Positions 1-9,527 of a DNA stretch of 64,000 nt are shown here, one piece after another. Numbering within the stretch: position 1 is the stretch's first letter; the number at the start of each line of letters is the position of its first letter. Location: positions 248,001 to 312,000 of the forward strand of contig DRFO01000017.1 of the NCBI GenBank assembly GCA_011050525.1. Direction: 5' to 3'. The notes below the pieces were generated by a model. That model ran no database searches, was not told where the DNA came from, and saw only the letters and a program-made list of their open reading frames with translations. Origin of the DNA: Halopseudomonas xinjiangensis. Its GTDB lineage: Bacteria > Pseudomonadota > Gammaproteobacteria > Pseudomonadales > Pseudomonadaceae. The position numbers and the translations under genes are program-made.

Positions 1-401
1 TTGCTGCCAATCAACGGATAGATCGCATTGGCGCCAGTGCCTATATCCAGTCCAACCAGGTTCCGGCCCTTGGGAATATGCCCGTCGTGGCTTTCGCCAA
101 GCAGATCGGCCAGTGCGTGGACATAGTCGGCGCGGCCTGGCACGGGTGGGCAGAGGTAACCGGCGGGAATATCCCAGTCCCGAATGCCGTAATGATGCAG
201 CAACAGGGCGCGATTCAAGGCTTTGACTGCATTCGGATCGGTAAAATCCAGTGTGGTGTTGCCCTCTTGCCCGGGTACCAGGTAGGCGAGTAACTCGGGG
301 CTGGTTGCGCCGAGGGTCTTGAAGTCGTAGCGGCCCTGGTGGCGGTTGCGAGGATGCAAGCCCGCTGCGGGTTTTTTGGTCTGGTGTGGCTTGCTGGACA
401 T
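1..401 (-). CDS. rlmF: 23S rRNA (adenine(1618)-N(6))-methyltransferase RlmF, 3' part cut by window edge
   Basis: RlmF methylates N6 of A1618 in 23S rRNA using S-adenosylmethionine. Reading the minus strand from the ATG at 399-401 gives an open frame that leaves the window. It contains [13 protein letters not shown] near residue 15, then a conserved stretch ending in [20 protein letters not shown]. Near residue 118 it has the SAM-binding motif [15 protein letters not shown]. These are hallmarks of the RlmF/YbiN family. Only about 133 N-terminal residues are visible, so the catalytic NPPF-type motif lies outside. The head is basic (KPHQTKK), as usual for rRNA enzymes. It lies downstream of the spermidine-synthase-like gene on the same strand, with a 68-base gap. 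Confidence 0.88.
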   Translation of the reverse strand, partial: MSSKPHQTKKPAAGLHPRNRHQGRYDFKTLGATSPELLAYLVPGQEGNTTLDFTDPNAVKALNRALLLHHYGIRDWDIPAGYLCPPVPGRADYVHALADLLGESHDGHIPKGRNLVGLDIGTGANAIYPLIGS

Positions 402-469
402 GACGGATTCGCTTTTCAGGTTTCGATTTCAGTACGGTCTTGAATGGCAATGCGTGGCTGTGTATGGGC

Positions 470-1192
470 TCAGGCGGTCACTCCAACGTAGACGGTATTG
501 GTCGCCTGGGCGTTCTGAAACGGATTGTAAAACGGCACCACGTGGGCGTGATTATTGACAAATACCTGCTCCATGACAGCCATGAACTCCTCGTCCGGTG
601 GGTCCTGTGACCACAGGGCGAAAACGCCTCCAGTTCGTAATTGACGAGCCATGAGTGACAGATTCTCTATGGTATAGAAGCTGGCGTTGGACTGATGCAG
701 CAGGGCGCGGGGAGAGTGGTCGATGTCCAGCAGGATGGCGTCGAACAGGCGTCCCGGATTGTTGGAGTCAAAACCCGACTGCTGGTCTACCGCCAGGTCA
801 AAAAAGCTTCCGTGTATGTAGCGGCAGCGCGGGTCGGCGTTTAGCACCTTGCCCAGCGGTACTTTTTCCTGCTGATGCCAGCGGATAACGGTTTCCAGAA
901 AATCGACGATCAACAGCTCGCTCACGCGGGTGTCCTTGAGCGCCGCCTCGGCGGTATAGCCCAACCCGAGCCCGCCGACCACCACCTGCAGAGTTTCGCC
1001 CTCGACGGCAGCCAGCCCCAGGTCCGCCAAGGCGATTTCGGCTTCATAGAACATGCTCGACATGAGAAACTCCTCGCCGAGTTTGACCTCGTAGATGTCC
1101 CGGTCTCCCAGCGCTGGAATCCGCCGCCGGCGCAGTGAGATCTCGCCGATCGCCGATGGCTGGCTGTCGATTTCTTCGAATAAAAGTCCCAT
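470..1192 (-). CDS. Spermidine synthase-like SAM-binding protein
   Basis: A 240-residue protein of the polyamine aminopropyltransferase/spermidine synthase fold. It shows the nucleotide-binding glycine motif VVVGGLGLGYTAEAAL at about residues 70-86, an acidic strand end (LLIVDFLETVI) that would hold the cofactor ribose, and LLDIDHSP further on. It lacks the N-terminal beta domain of true SpeE and is shorter than usual. The real substrate is therefore unknown: aminopropyl transfer or ordinary methylation are both possible. I chose the ATG at 1192 (MGLLFEEID) because GGAG lies six bases upstream. An in-frame ATG at 1237 has no good ribosome site. It is divergent from tcdA. Confidence 0.75.
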   Translation of the reverse strand: MGLLFEEIDSQPSAIGEISLRRRRIPALGDRDIYEVKLGEEFLMSSMFYEAEIALADLGLAAVEGETLQVVVGGLGLGYTAEAALKDTRVSELLIVDFLETVIRWHQQEKVPLGKVLNADPRCRYIHGSFFDLAVDQQSGFDSNNPGRLFDAILLDIDHSPRALLHQSNASFYTIENLSLMARQLRTGGVFALWSQDPPDEEFMAVMEQVFVNNHAHVVPFYNPFQNAQATNTVYVGVTA

Positions 1193-1260
1193 GCCTGCTC
1201 CGCTGCCGTATCTGCCGGCAGCCATACTAACACTCATGCGATCAGGCGGCTCTGTCCGGG

Positions 1261-1302
1261 TCCGGGCAACCCTGTCCGGGCGACCCTATCCGGGCGACCC
1301 TA
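1261..1302. repeat. Three tandem copies of a 14-bp unit
   Basis: Three consecutive 14-base units at 1261-1274, 1275-1288 and 1289-1302 share the core TCCGGGC(A/G)ACCCT(G/A). A partial TCCGGG precedes them and TCC follows. Copies two and three are identical. The array fills part of the divergent gap between the spermidine-synthase-like gene and tcdA, just upstream of where a tcdA promoter should lie. Its role is unknown; it may be simple slippage. Confidence 0.85.
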
Positions 1303-1357
1303 TCCTCGGCGTCTGACAGGCTGAGGTATACTGGCGACAGTTTGTTAAGAGGTGCAC

Positions 1358-2134
1358 ATGACAGAAGATGATCCCCGGTTTGGCGGTATCGTACGGGTCT
1401 ATGGCCGGGAGGGGTTTGCTCGGTTGCAGAATAGCCATGTCACGATTGTTGGCATAGGCGGTGTGGGCTCATGGGCAGCGGAAGCGCTCGGGCGCACCGG
1501 GGTAGGGCGGATCACGCTGATAGACCTTGATGAGGTATGTCAGACGAATACCAACCGGCAGCTACCGGCGATGGAGGGTCAGATAGGCCGGCCCAAGGTG
1601 GTGGTGATGGCTGAGCGTTTGCGTGCCATCAATCCGTCCTGCATCGTCACGCCGATCATGGATTTCGTCACCGAGAGCACGTTGGCAGGCTACATCAATG
1701 AAGACACCGATGCCGTCGCGGACTGCATAGACAGTATCAATTCCAAGGTGGCGCTGATTGCCTGGTGTCGCCGTCGGCGTATCCCCATCGTCACGGCAGG
1801 CGGGGCGGGCGGGCAGATTGATCCGACCCAGGTCAAGGTGGCGGATCTGTCAAAAACCGTCAACGACCCCCTGGCCGCCAAGGCGCGCGCGCAGCTACGT
1901 CGCAAGCACAATTTTCCACGGGCCGAGAGCAAGCGCAGTTTCGGGGTACCCTGTGTGTATTCGACCGAGCAACTGCGATATCCATCGGATGACGGCGGTG
2001 TCTGTCGACAGAAGACCTTTGATGGGGAGACGGTGAAGCTGGATTGTGACGGCGGCCTGGGTGCGGTATCCATGGTGACAGGTACGTTCGGACTGAATGT
2101 AGCTGCGAAAATCGTTGAACGGCTGCTGCGCTGA
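1358..2134 (+). CDS. tcdA: tRNA threonylcarbamoyladenosine dehydratase
   Basis: TcdA (formerly CsdL/YgdL) uses ATP to cyclise t6A at position 37 of tRNAs that read ANN codons, giving ct6A. The 258-residue product is a ThiF/E1-like protein. The nucleotide-binding loop GIGGVGSWAAEALGRTG lies at about residues 32-48, followed by LIDLDEVCQTNTNRQLPA, where the acid and the arginine contact ATP. Family features continue with ADCIDSINSK and TAGGAGGQIDPT. A GTG six bases earlier is also in frame, but GAGG at 1349-1352 sits at proper distance from the ATG at 1358. It converges on dapD across a strong hairpin. Confidence 0.92.
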   Translation: MTEDDPRFGGIVRVYGREGFARLQNSHVTIVGIGGVGSWAAEALGRTGVGRITLIDLDEVCQTNTNRQLPAMEGQIGRPKVVVMAERLRAINPSCIVTPIMDFVTESTLAGYINEDTDAVADCIDSINSKVALIAWCRRRRIPIVTAGGAGGQIDPTQVKVADLSKTVNDPLAAKARAQLRRKHNFPRAESKRSFGVPCVYSTEQLRYPSDDGGVCRQKTFDGETVKLDCDGGLGAVSMVTGTFGLNVAAKIVERLLR

Positions 2135-2170
2135 ACAGCCGGACAAACAGCTTGGCAATTATCGAGACTT

Positions 2171-2208
2171 CTCTACCAGCGGCTTGTCGCAGCAAGCCGC
2201 TGGTAGAG
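2171..2208. terminator. Perfect 16-bp inverted repeat, likely bidirectional terminator
   Basis: The arms CTCTACCAGCGGCTTG (2171-2186) and CAAGCCGCTGGTAGAG (2193-2208) are perfect complements around a 6-base loop. The hairpin lies between the convergent stops of tcdA and dapD. Neither side has a good U-tract; the minus-strand exit is only mildly T-rich. It may terminate weakly in both directions, protect 3' ends, or belong to a dispersed intergenic repeat family. Confidence 0.7.
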
Positions 2209-2220
2209 GATCAACGCCAA

Positions 2221-3255
2221 TCAGTTATGCGCGTGCAGCATCTCGTTCAGCTGAATGGCGCTCTTGTTGGTTTTGCATTCGATGGCGCCCGTCTGCGAGT
2301 TGCGGCGGAACAAAAGGTCCGTCTGGTTGGCGAGATCGCGGGCCTTGACGATTTCCACCACGTTATCAGCCTCGTCAAGCAGCGCCACCTTGATACCCGC
2401 GGTGATATACAGACCCGCCTCGACGGTGCAGCGGTCGCCCAGGGGAATACCGATCCCGGCGTTGGCGCCGATCAGGCAACCTTCACCCACCGCGATAACA
2501 ATGTTGCCACCGCCAGAGAGCGTGCCCATGGTCGAGCAGCCGCCGCCCAGATCCGAACCCTTGCCAACAAATACGCCGGCAGAAATTCGTCCTTCAACCA
2601 TGCTGGTCCCTGCAGTGCCGGCATTGAAGTTGATAAAGCCCTCATGCATGACGGTCGTACCTTCTCCGACGTAGGCGCCCAGGCGTACACGTGCGGTGTC
2701 AGCGATGCGGATACCGCTGGGTACCACGTAATCGGTCATGGAAGGGAATTTGTCAACGCTGTGTACCACCAGCGAATTGCCCTGCATCCGTGCCGCTAGC
2801 TGGCGCTGCGGTAGTTCGTTGATGTCGATGGCGCCATGGTTGGTCCAGGCTACATTGGGCAGTAGCGGGAAAATGCCGGCCAGCACTACGCCATGGGGCT
2901 TGACCAGGCGGTGTGATAGCAGGTGCAGCTTGAGGTAAGCCTCAGGCGTGGAGACCGGCGCTTCGTCGGTTTCCAGCACCGCGGCCACCAGCGGACGGTT
3001 GCTCTTGGCCAGTTGTGCAACCCAGCCGCCGGCTTCGGCAAATCCGGCAGCTTCCAGCGCTTTGCTCAACACATCGCACTGGGAGGGAGCCAGATCGATG
3101 GCCTGGTTGCCGCCCTGGTAGCCAAGCTGATCTGCAACCACCTTGACCAGTTCACCCGGCGGGTTCAGCAGGGGGTGCGGGTAGAAGACTTCCAGCCACT
3201 CGCCGGCGCTGTTCTGGGTTCCGACGCCGAAGGCCAGGCTAAAACATTCGCTCAT
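2221..3255 (-). CDS. dapD: 2,3,4,5-tetrahydropyridine-2,6-dicarboxylate N-succinyltransferase
   Basis: DapD transfers succinyl from succinyl-CoA to tetrahydrodipicolinate in the succinylase branch of diaminopimelate/lysine synthesis. The protein has 344 residues, the long form of the enzyme typical of Pseudomonas. Its C-terminal half is a left-handed beta helix with hexapeptide-like turns (GAYVGEGTTVMHEGFINFNAGT, GKGSDLGGGCSTMGTL, IGANAGIGIPLGDRCTVEAG). AAGGA lies five bases before the ATG. It is the last gene of the leftward map-glnD-dapC-arsC-like-dapD block, so two steps of one pathway sit close together. Confidence 0.95.
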   Translation of the reverse strand: MSECFSLAFGVGTQNSAGEWLEVFYPHPLLNPPGELVKVVADQLGYQGGNQAIDLAPSQCDVLSKALEAAGFAEAGGWVAQLAKSNRPLVAAVLETDEAPVSTPEAYLKLHLLSHRLVKPHGVVLAGIFPLLPNVAWTNHGAIDINELPQRQLAARMQGNSLVVHSVDKFPSMTDYVVPSGIRIADTARVRLGAYVGEGTTVMHEGFINFNAGTAGTSMVEGRISAGVFVGKGSDLGGGCSTMGTLSGGGNIVIAVGEGCLIGANAGIGIPLGDRCTVEAGLYITAGIKVALLDEADNVVEIVKARDLANQTDLLFRRNSQTGAIECKTNKSAIQLNEMLHAHN

Positions 3256-3285
3256 GGGGATTCCTTGAATACTGTGCGTAAAGTG

Positions 3286-3630
3286 TCAGTTGAAGGCGGA
3301 GGCATACAGCTCGGGCTTGAAGCCCACCAGCCGCTGTGAGCCGGTATCCAGTACCGGTCTTTTAATCATTGAAGGATTGCTCTGCATAAGCGCTACGGCC
3401 TTGCCGATATCAATGTTCTGTTTGTCTGCATCGTCCAGCTTGCGGAAGGTCGTGCCCTGCCGGTTGAGGATTTTTTCCCAGCCGTGTTCGGCGCACCAGG
3501 CTTGCAATCGCGCAGCGTCGATGCCTTCCTTCTTGTAATCATGAAAGCTGTACTCAACGCCCTGCTGGTCGAGCCAGGTCCGCGCCTTTTTCATGGTGTC
3601 GCAGGCTTTGATTCCATAAAGCGTAATCAC
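3286..3630 (-). CDS. ArsC/Spx-family reductase (YffB-like)
   Basis: A 114-residue thioredoxin-fold protein of the ArsC/YffB family. It opens ITLYGIKACDTMKKARTWLD, with the single N-terminal cysteine at residue 10. It ends with the family pattern NPSMIKRPVLDTGSQRLVGFKPELY. E. coli YffB shares this layout, but its substrate is not firmly known, so an arsenate reductase name would be unsafe. The start is the GTG at 3628-3630, one base after the dapC stop; a longer frame back to 3819 runs inside dapC and is not credible. Its place between dapC and dapD is conserved in Pseudomonas. Confidence 0.85.
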   Translation of the reverse strand: MITLYGIKACDTMKKARTWLDQQGVEYSFHDYKKEGIDAARLQAWCAEHGWEKILNRQGTTFRKLDDADKQNIDIGKAVALMQSNPSMIKRPVLDTGSQRLVGFKPELYASAFN

Positions 3631-3631
3631 G

Positions 3632-4825
3632 TCAGAGACCCTCAATAAAACGGCGGATGCGTTGGGCTGCCTCGATACAATCGGCAAGCGGCGCGACGAG
3701 AGCCATGCGCACACGGCCGGCGCCGGGATTATACCCGTCAACGTCCCGCGAGAGATAACGGCCTGGTACCACCGATACATTCTGTTCGGCGAGCAACCGC
3801 CGGGTGAACACTTCGTCATCTATCGGTGTTCTGGGCCATAGGTAGAAGCCGGCGTCGGGCCGCTGAACATCCATGACGCCGTGCAGGATGTCCAGCACTG
3901 CGTCGAACTTCGCCTGGTACTGCTCACGGTTTTCCTCGACATGGGCTTCGTCCTGCCAGGCAGCCACACTGGCGAGCTGGGACTGCACCGGCATGGCGCA
4001 GCCATGATAGGTGCGGTAGGTCAGATAGGGCGTCAGCAGACTGGCGTCGCCCGCTACGAATCCCGAGCGCAAGCCCGGCAGATTAGAGCGCTTAGACAGG
4101 CTGTGAAACACCACGCAGCGGGCAAAATCATCGCGGTCCATAGCGGCGCAGGCCTGCAACAGACCAACCGGAGGAGTATCCCCAGGTGCGTAGATTTCGC
4201 TATAGCACTCGTCGGACGCGATGATGAAGTCGTAGCGATCCGCCAGTCGGATCAAGTTCTGCAAGGCTTCCAGGGGAATCACCGCTCCGGTCGGGTTGCC
4301 GGGCGTGCAGATGAACAGCAGCTGACAGCGCTCCCATATCGATGCGGGAACCTTATCGAATTCGGGAATGAAACCGTTAGTCTCGTCGCAGGCCAGATAA
4401 TGCGGCTCCGCCCCCGCCAGGAAGGCTGCGCCTTCGTAGATCTGATAGAACGGATTGGGGCTGACCACCAGCCCCTTCGGGTCACGCCTGACCGCCGCCT
4501 GAGTAAAGGAAAACAGCGCTTCGCGAGTGCCGTTGACCGGTATGACGTTGCGGTCGGCATCCAGGCCGGGATTCAGATCGAAGCGCATGGTCAGCCACTC
4601 GGCGATCCCCTGGCGCAGCTCGGGCAGTCCTTGCGTAGTCGGGTATACCGCGGCCTTGTTCAGGCTGGAGCCCAGCATGTCAAGGACGAACCCGGGCGAA
4701 GCATGTTTGGGCTCGCCTATCGACAAGGCGACGGGTCGCAGGTCCGGATTCGGCGTCACGCCGGCTAGCAGAGCCCGCAGCTTTTCAAAGGGGTAGGGCT
4801 GCAGGCGTTCAAGGTCGGTGTTCAT
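3632..4825 (-). CDS. dapC: Succinyldiaminopimelate transaminase
   Basis: DapC is a PLP-dependent class I/II aminotransferase that makes N-succinyl-LL-2,6-diaminopimelate from the DapD product, with glutamate as donor. In the 397-residue product the PLP lysine is K245 in HSLSKRSNLPGLRSGF. CTPGNPTG lies at about 173-180 and ASDECYSEIY, with the cofactor-binding Asp and Tyr, near 203-212. The start MNTDLERLQPYPFEKL at 4825 matches the family; the eight extra in-frame residues upstream are unlikely. Its ATG lies 13 bases beyond the glnD stop, so the two genes are probably co-transcribed. Confidence 0.93.
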   Translation of the reverse strand: MNTDLERLQPYPFEKLRALLAGVTPNPDLRPVALSIGEPKHASPGFVLDMLGSSLNKAAVYPTTQGLPELRQGIAEWLTMRFDLNPGLDADRNVIPVNGTREALFSFTQAAVRRDPKGLVVSPNPFYQIYEGAAFLAGAEPHYLACDETNGFIPEFDKVPASIWERCQLLFICTPGNPTGAVIPLEALQNLIRLADRYDFIIASDECYSEIYAPGDTPPVGLLQACAAMDRDDFARCVVFHSLSKRSNLPGLRSGFVAGDASLLTPYLTYRTYHGCAMPVQSQLASVAAWQDEAHVEENREQYQAKFDAVLDILHGVMDVQRPDAGFYLWPRTPIDDEVFTRRLLAEQNVSVVPGRYLSRDVDGYNPGAGRVRMALVAPLADCIEAAQRIRRFIEGL

Positions 4826-4838
4826 CCAGATAATTACC

Positions 4839-7571
4839 TCAAGGACCAATCACGATGTGACGCGGCTGGTTATTGTCTGATTGCTGGGTGCTTGAGCCCA
4901 GGGTGTCGATAATGGTGGTCTGCAGCCGGGCGCATAACTCCGGGTCCGACAGCGGCTGGTTGTGGGCATCGGTGAGTACGAAAACGTCATCCACCCGCTC
5001 GCCAAGGGTAACGATCTTGGCGTTCTGCACGCTGATATCGAAGTCCAGAAATATCTTGCCCATGCGAGCCAGCAATCCTGGCCGATCCGGAGCGCTCAGC
5101 TCAAGAATCGTATGTTGCCCCTCATGGTCGTTGAAAATGGTCACCTCAGGTGCAAACGCGAAGTGCTTGAGTTGCCTTGGCACGCGGCGGTGAATAATGG
5201 ACGGATAGGAGTCCGGATCGAAAAGCGATTCAATCAGTTCTCGCTTGATCTGGCGGATACGCTCGGGATTGTCACCAATAGAGGTGCCGTCCGCGTCGAG
5301 CACGATATAGGTGTCCAGGCTGAAGCGGCTGGTGGAGGTGATGATCCGGGCATCCTGAATGCTCAGGTTAAGCTGATCCATGGCGGCTACGGTTACCGCA
5401 AACAGGTCATTCTGTTCAGGGGTGTAGATGAATATCTGCGTAGCGCCCTCGAATTCGCGCTGGGCGGTTTCCTTGATCAATACCAGCGGACCCTGGTGGT
5501 CCGGATGCTGGCAGATAGCTTCCGTATGCCAGGCCACATCACTGGCCGTGTGACGCAGGAAATAATCGTCCCCGAGCTGGGTCCACAGCGCTTCTGCATC
5601 TTCCTCGTCGAGGCCGCCGCGTACCAGAATATTCAGTGCCGCTTCCTGGGTCTGGCGGATGTGCTCTTCCCGATTTGGTGGATTGTCCAGGCCGCGGCGC
5701 AGAGCCCGTTTGGTTTCGGTGTACAGCTGGCGCAGCAGTGAGGCCCTCCAGGAGTTCCACAGGGTCGGGTTGGTTGCGTTGATATCCGCGATGGTCAGCA
5801 CATATAGATAATCCAGACGTACCTGATTACCCATTTGCACAGCAAAATCATGGATCACCAGCGGATCGGAAATGTCCTTGCGTTGGGCCGTGGTGGACAT
5901 GATCAAATGGTTTTCCACCAGCCAGGCCACCAGATGGGTATCCCACGCCGGCAGATGGTGCCGTTTGCAGAACGCTTCTGCATCGACTTTGCCCAGCTCG
6001 GAATGATCTCCGCCGCGGCCTTTTGCGATGTCGTGATAAAGCCCCGCCATATATAACAGGTCGGGCTTGGGCAGCCGATTGAAGATGCGCCAGGCCAGCG
6101 GGTACTTTTCTTGATAGTCCGGACGACCCAGCTTGCGCAGATGCTTGATCAGATTGAGGGTGTGCGCATCGACCGTGTAGATATGGAACAGGTCGTGCTG
6201 CATCTGCCCGACGATCTTGCCAAATTCGGGCAGATAGCGGCCGAGAATGCCGTAACGGTTCATGCGCCGGAGGTTGCGGTGAATGCCCTCGCGGCAGCGT
6301 AGCAATTCGATGAACAGGCTGGTGTTGCGCAGGTCGGCGCGAAACTCGTCATCGATCAGGTGTCGGTGATCCCGCAGCAAGCGAATGGTGTCAGCCCGGA
6401 CGCCGCGGATGTCCGGATGCTGGGCCATCAGCAAAAATACTTCCAGCAAGGCGAAGGGAGTGCGCCTGAATACTTGCTGGTGGGTCACTTCGATGTAATG
6501 GTTGCGAATCTGGAAGCGAGGGTTCAGTGGCGTGATGTCTGCGGCTTCAGCATCGCGCAGCAAAATTTCTTCGAAATGCTGCATCAGCAGATCGTTCAGT
6601 TGCGACAGGGCCATCACCACCCGGTAGTACTTCTGCATAAAGCGTTCAACGGCCAGCTTGCTGTCGTTGTCTTCGTAGCCCAGCAGGCGGGCCAGAGTGC
6701 GTTGGTAATCGAAGAGCAGACGGTCCTCGGCGCGCCCGGCCAGATTGTGCAAAACAAAACGCACCTGCCAGAGAAAGGCCTGACCAGATACAAGAATGTT
6801 GTATTCGGGCTCATTGACGAAGCCGTGATCCACCAGTTTGCGCAGGTCGTTGGTGCCGAAGTGCCGCAACGCCACCCAGCCGATGGTTTGAATATCCCGA
6901 AGCCCGCCGGGTGAGCTTTTGACGTTCGGCTCAAGATTGTATTCGGTATCGTTGAACTTGGCGTGTCGTGCTTGCTGTTCGGCCCGCTTGGCACGGAAAT
7001 ACTCGGCGTCCGTCCACATATGCTGAGTACCGAGTGCTTCGATCATCGCTTGACGCAGGGTTTCGTCGCCGGCCAGGGTACGTGATTCCATCAGATTGGT
7101 AATCACAGTGATATCGGCGCGCGCTTCCTGTCGACAATCGTCGACTGAACGGACGCTTTGCCCCACTTCCAGACCGATATCCCAGAGCATCATCAGGAAT
7201 TGCTCAATGGAATTTCGATAGGCATCGGCGTTGCCTTCGCGAAGCAAAATAAGGAGATCGATGTCTGAATGGGGGTGAAGCTCGCAGCGCCCATAGCCAC
7301 CCACTGCCAGTAGTGCTATGGCCGGATCGCTGGCGCACTCAAGTCGCGTCCACGCCTGGGTGAGAATCTGATCGGTGAACCAGGCCTTCTCCAGAATCAG
7401 TTTGCGAATATCACGCCCGCCATTGAACCGGGCCTTGAGCACATTATCCGCATGGCGTATGGCTTTCTTGAAAGCCGCTATGGGACTGCTTTTCAAGGCC
7501 AGCTCAGCCTGGAACTGACCTGGATCGAAGAGTTCATTGTCCACGGCTACAGCCTCTGGAGTGGCATTCAT
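4839..7571 (-). CDS. glnD: Bifunctional [protein-PII] uridylyltransferase/uridylyl-removing enzyme
   Basis: GlnD senses glutamine and adds or removes UMP on the PII proteins, thereby controlling glutamine synthetase and nitrogen-regulated transcription. The 910-residue chain has every expected part. The nucleotidyltransferase motif [19 protein letters not shown] is at residues 91-109. A GlnE/GlnD-type helical domain follows, then an HD hydrolase core ([17 protein letters not shown]). Two C-terminal ACT domains follow, the second from about residue 820 ([16 protein letters not shown]). The length is normal for Pseudomonas. It begins one base after the map stop, so translation is probably coupled. 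Confidence 0.96.
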   Translation of the reverse strand: MNATPEAVAVDNELFDPGQFQAELALKSSPIAAFKKAIRHADNVLKARFNGGRDIRKLILEKAWFTDQILTQAWTRLECASDPAIALLAVGGYGRCELHPHSDIDLLILLREGNADAYRNSIEQFLMMLWDIGLEVGQSVRSVDDCRQEARADITVITNLMESRTLAGDETLRQAMIEALGTQHMWTDAEYFRAKRAEQQARHAKFNDTEYNLEPNVKSSPGGLRDIQTIGWVALRHFGTNDLRKLVDHGFVNEPEYNILVSGQAFLWQVRFVLHNLAGRAEDRLLFDYQRTLARLLGYEDNDSKLAVERFMQKYYRVVMALSQLNDLLMQHFEEILLRDAEAADITPLNPRFQIRNHYIEVTHQQVFRRTPFALLEVFLLMAQHPDIRGVRADTIRLLRDHRHLIDDEFRADLRNTSLFIELLRCREGIHRNLRRMNRYGILGRYLPEFGKIVGQMQHDLFHIYTVDAHTLNLIKHLRKLGRPDYQEKYPLAWRIFNRLPKPDLLYMAGLYHDIAKGRGGDHSELGKVDAEAFCKRHHLPAWDTHLVAWLVENHLIMSTTAQRKDISDPLVIHDFAVQMGNQVRLDYLYVLTIADINATNPTLWNSWRASLLRQLYTETKRALRRGLDNPPNREEHIRQTQEAALNILVRGGLDEEDAEALWTQLGDDYFLRHTASDVAWHTEAICQHPDHQGPLVLIKETAQREFEGATQIFIYTPEQNDLFAVTVAAMDQLNLSIQDARIITSTSRFSLDTYIVLDADGTSIGDNPERIRQIKRELIESLFDPDSYPSIIHRRVPRQLKHFAFAPEVTIFNDHEGQHTILELSAPDRPGLLARMGKIFLDFDISVQNAKIVTLGERVDDVFVLTDAHNQPLSDPELCARLQTTIIDTLGSSTQQSDNNQPRHIVIGP

Positions 7572-7572
7572 T

Positions 7573-8361
7573 CTACTGGAAGGTTTCTTCCTGGCGACGA
7601 GTCAGAATTTCATATCCATCGGCGGTAACCAGGACGGTATGTTCCCATTGGGCAGACAACTTGCGATCCTTGGTAATGGCCGTCCAACCGTCGCCCAGCA
7701 GACGCGTGTCGGCACGGCCCTGGTTGATCATCGGCTCAATGGTAAAGGTCATGCCTTCCTTGAGTTCCATGCCAGTACCGGCGCGACCGTAGTGGAGAAC
7801 CTGGGGCTCTTCGTGAAAAACCTTGCCGATGCCATGCCCGCAATACTCGCGTACCACACTGAAGCGGTTGGCATGGGCGTGATCCTGAATGATCTGGCCT
7901 ATATCGCCCAATCGCGCGCCAGGCCTGACCACGGAAATGCCCTTGTACATGCATTCCTGGGTAACCCGGGCAAGCCGCTCGACCCATTCCGGCACGTCGC
8001 CCACCATGAACATCTTGCTGGTATCGCCGTGGTAGCCATCTTTAATGACGGTGACATCGATATTCAGAGCATCGCCATTCTTGAGCGGCTTTTCGTTCGG
8101 GATGCCGTGGCACACAACATGATTGATCGAGGTGCAGATGGATTTGGGAAAGGGTATGCGATCCGGTGCCCCGCCGTAATTCAGAGGGGCAGGTATCGCT
8201 TCCTGCACGTTGACAATATAGTCATGACAAATGCGATCAAGCTCATCCGTGGTAACCCCGGGCTTGACGTGCTCACCGATCATCTCCAGCACCTCGGCGG
8301 CCAGGCGGCCGGCTATGCGCATGCCGGCGATATCTTCCGGAGTCTTGATGGTTACGGTCAT
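7573..8361 (-). CDS. map: Type I methionine aminopeptidase
   Basis: Map removes the initiator methionine from new proteins and is usually essential. The 262-residue product carries the five metal ligands of the pita-bread fold: D102 (NIDVTV), D113 (YHGDTS), H176 ([13 protein letters not shown]), E209 (TIEPMIN) and E240 (QWEHTVLV). Substrate-contacting H81 lies in INHVVCHG. It is the first gene of the leftward operon and is divergent from rpsB across 285 bases, so the two translation genes probably share a regulatory region. Confidence 0.96.
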   Translation of the reverse strand: MTVTIKTPEDIAGMRIAGRLAAEVLEMIGEHVKPGVTTDELDRICHDYIVNVQEAIPAPLNYGGAPDRIPFPKSICTSINHVVCHGIPNEKPLKNGDALNIDVTVIKDGYHGDTSKMFMVGDVPEWVERLARVTQECMYKGISVVRPGARLGDIGQIIQDHAHANRFSVVREYCGHGIGKVFHEEPQVLHYGRAGTGMELKEGMTFTIEPMINQGRADTRLLGDGWTAITKDRKLSAQWEHTVLVTADGYEILTRRQEETFQ

Positions 8362-8475
8362 GTCAGGCTCTCTCGATTACGACGCCACTGGGCGTGCAGG
8401 CTGGAACGAGTTAGTTTACCAGACATGGCGCTGCCTGTTGAGCGCCAGCCAGAATGACCGTCTGGCATCCCGAAC

Positions 8476-8504
8476 TTTATTCATGTCATTCGATATGGTA
8501 TAAA
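8476..8504 (+). promoter_or_regulatory. Possible rpsB promoter
   Basis: A TATAAA hexamer at 8499-8504, preceded by TGG, stands 17 bases after TTTATT at 8476-8481. The -10 match is good and the -35 match poor. A start near 8511 would give an mRNA leader of about 135 bases before rpsB, leaving room for the leader hairpin. This is inference from hexamer spacing only. Confidence 0.35.
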
Positions 8505-8590
8505 GCGCCGCGCCTGAAAGAACGCAGTTGCAAATGTTCAGGCCAAACAGAAACCGCACACGTATCGACACATTGTCCTGGGTGCCCTTC

Positions 8591-8646
8591 GGGGTTGGAC
8601 ACTGGGATACGTGGAGGCCCAACCCGACTTATATTATGGAGTTACC
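8591..8646 (+). promoter_or_regulatory. rpsB 5' leader hairpin, possible S2 autoregulatory site
   Basis: GGGTTGG (8592-8598) pairs with CCAACCC (8619-8625) around a 20-base loop, 21 bases before the rpsB start. In E. coli, S2 represses its own mRNA through a structured leader, and related leaders are known in other gammaproteobacteria. The position and the conserved-looking loop suggest the same here, but I could not compare it with a covariance model. Confidence 0.5.
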
Positions 8647-9390
8647 ATGACCCAAGTCTCTATGCGCGACATGCTGAAGGCCGGTGCGCACTTCGGCCAC
8701 CAGACCCGTTACTGGAACCCGAAAATGGGCAAGTTCATTTTCGGCGCTCGCAACAAGATCCACATCATCAACCTCGAAAAAACCATGCCGATGTTCCATG
8801 ACGCCCTGAGCTTCGTGGAAAAGCTGGCTTCCGGCAAGAACAAGCTTTTGTTCGTCGGCACCAAACGCGCCGCGAGCAAGATCATTGCTGAAGAAGCTAC
8901 CCGTGCCGGCATGCCGTATGTTGATCATCGTTGGTTGGGCGGCATGCTCACCAACTACAAGACCATCCGCGCTTCCATCAAGCGTCTGCGTGACCTGGAA
9001 ATCCAGTCTGCCGATGGCACCTTTACCAAGCTGACCAAGAAAGAAGCGCTGATGCGTACCCGTGATCTGGAAAAACTGGATCGCAGCCTGGGTGGTATCA
9101 AGGATATGGGCGGTTTGCCTGATGCATTGTTCGTGATTGACGTTGAGCACGAGCGCATTGCCATCACCGAAGCCAACAAGCTGGGTATCCCGGTCATCGG
9201 TATCGTTGACACCAACAGCAGCCCGGAAGGCGTTGACTACGTCATTCCTGGTAACGACGACGCGATCCGCGCGATCAAGCTGTACGCAGCTGCCATGGCT
9301 GATGCTGTGTTGAGTGGCAAGAACAGCGGCGGCGTTACTGCTGACGAGTTTGTCGAAGAAGCTCCTGCTGCCGAGGCGTCACAAGGCTAA
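8647..9390 (+). CDS. rpsB: 30S ribosomal protein S2
   Basis: S2 joins the 30S subunit late and helps bind S1. The 247-residue product opens [20 protein letters not shown] and contains the family signatures [31 protein letters not shown] and [10 protein letters not shown]. The C-terminus is acidic and Ala-rich. The start is the ATG at 8647 preceded by GGAG at 8638-8641; the open frame begins earlier at 8611 but without a ribosome site. A strong terminator follows, so tsf transcription depends on read-through or its own promoter. Confidence 0.97.
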   Translation: MTQVSMRDMLKAGAHFGHQTRYWNPKMGKFIFGARNKIHIINLEKTMPMFHDALSFVEKLASGKNKLLFVGTKRAASKIIAEEATRAGMPYVDHRWLGGMLTNYKTIRASIKRLRDLEIQSADGTFTKLTKKEALMRTRDLEKLDRSLGGIKDMGGLPDALFVIDVEHERIAITEANKLGIPVIGIVDTNSSPEGVDYVIPGNDDAIRAIKLYAAAMADAVLSGKNSGGVTADEFVEEAPAAEASQG

Positions 9391-9417
9391 GCGGGCTCGG
9401 CGAGATTATGCCGTATC

Positions 9418-9442
9418 AAAAAGGGGGCTTAGCCCCCTTTTT
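9418..9442 (+). terminator. Rho-independent terminator after rpsB
   Basis: GGGGGC (9423-9428) and GCCCCC (9432-9437) form a 3-base-loop hairpin. Flanking A5 and T5 extend the stem and supply the U-tract. It lies 28 bases past the rpsB stop and 85 bases before tsf. An rpsB-tsf terminator/attenuator that lets S2 be made in excess of EF-Ts is known in other bacteria. The symmetric A/T flanks make it functional in both directions. Confidence 0.88.
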
Positions 9443-9527
9443 GCAATATCTTGAAAGTAACAATGATGCGGCCGTCTGAGGGTCATTTCCAGATAGTCCA
9501 AAATCAAGTAATTCAGAGGATAATTCA

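Noticed and set aside
3631..3819. N-terminal extension of the ArsC-like gene into dapC
   Set aside because: The extension is wholly inside dapC and does not resemble the family, which starts at the thioredoxin strand.
7537..8457. 306-residue plus-strand open frame opposite map
   Set aside because: Antisense to a gene with all five metal ligands; composition is that of a shadow frame.
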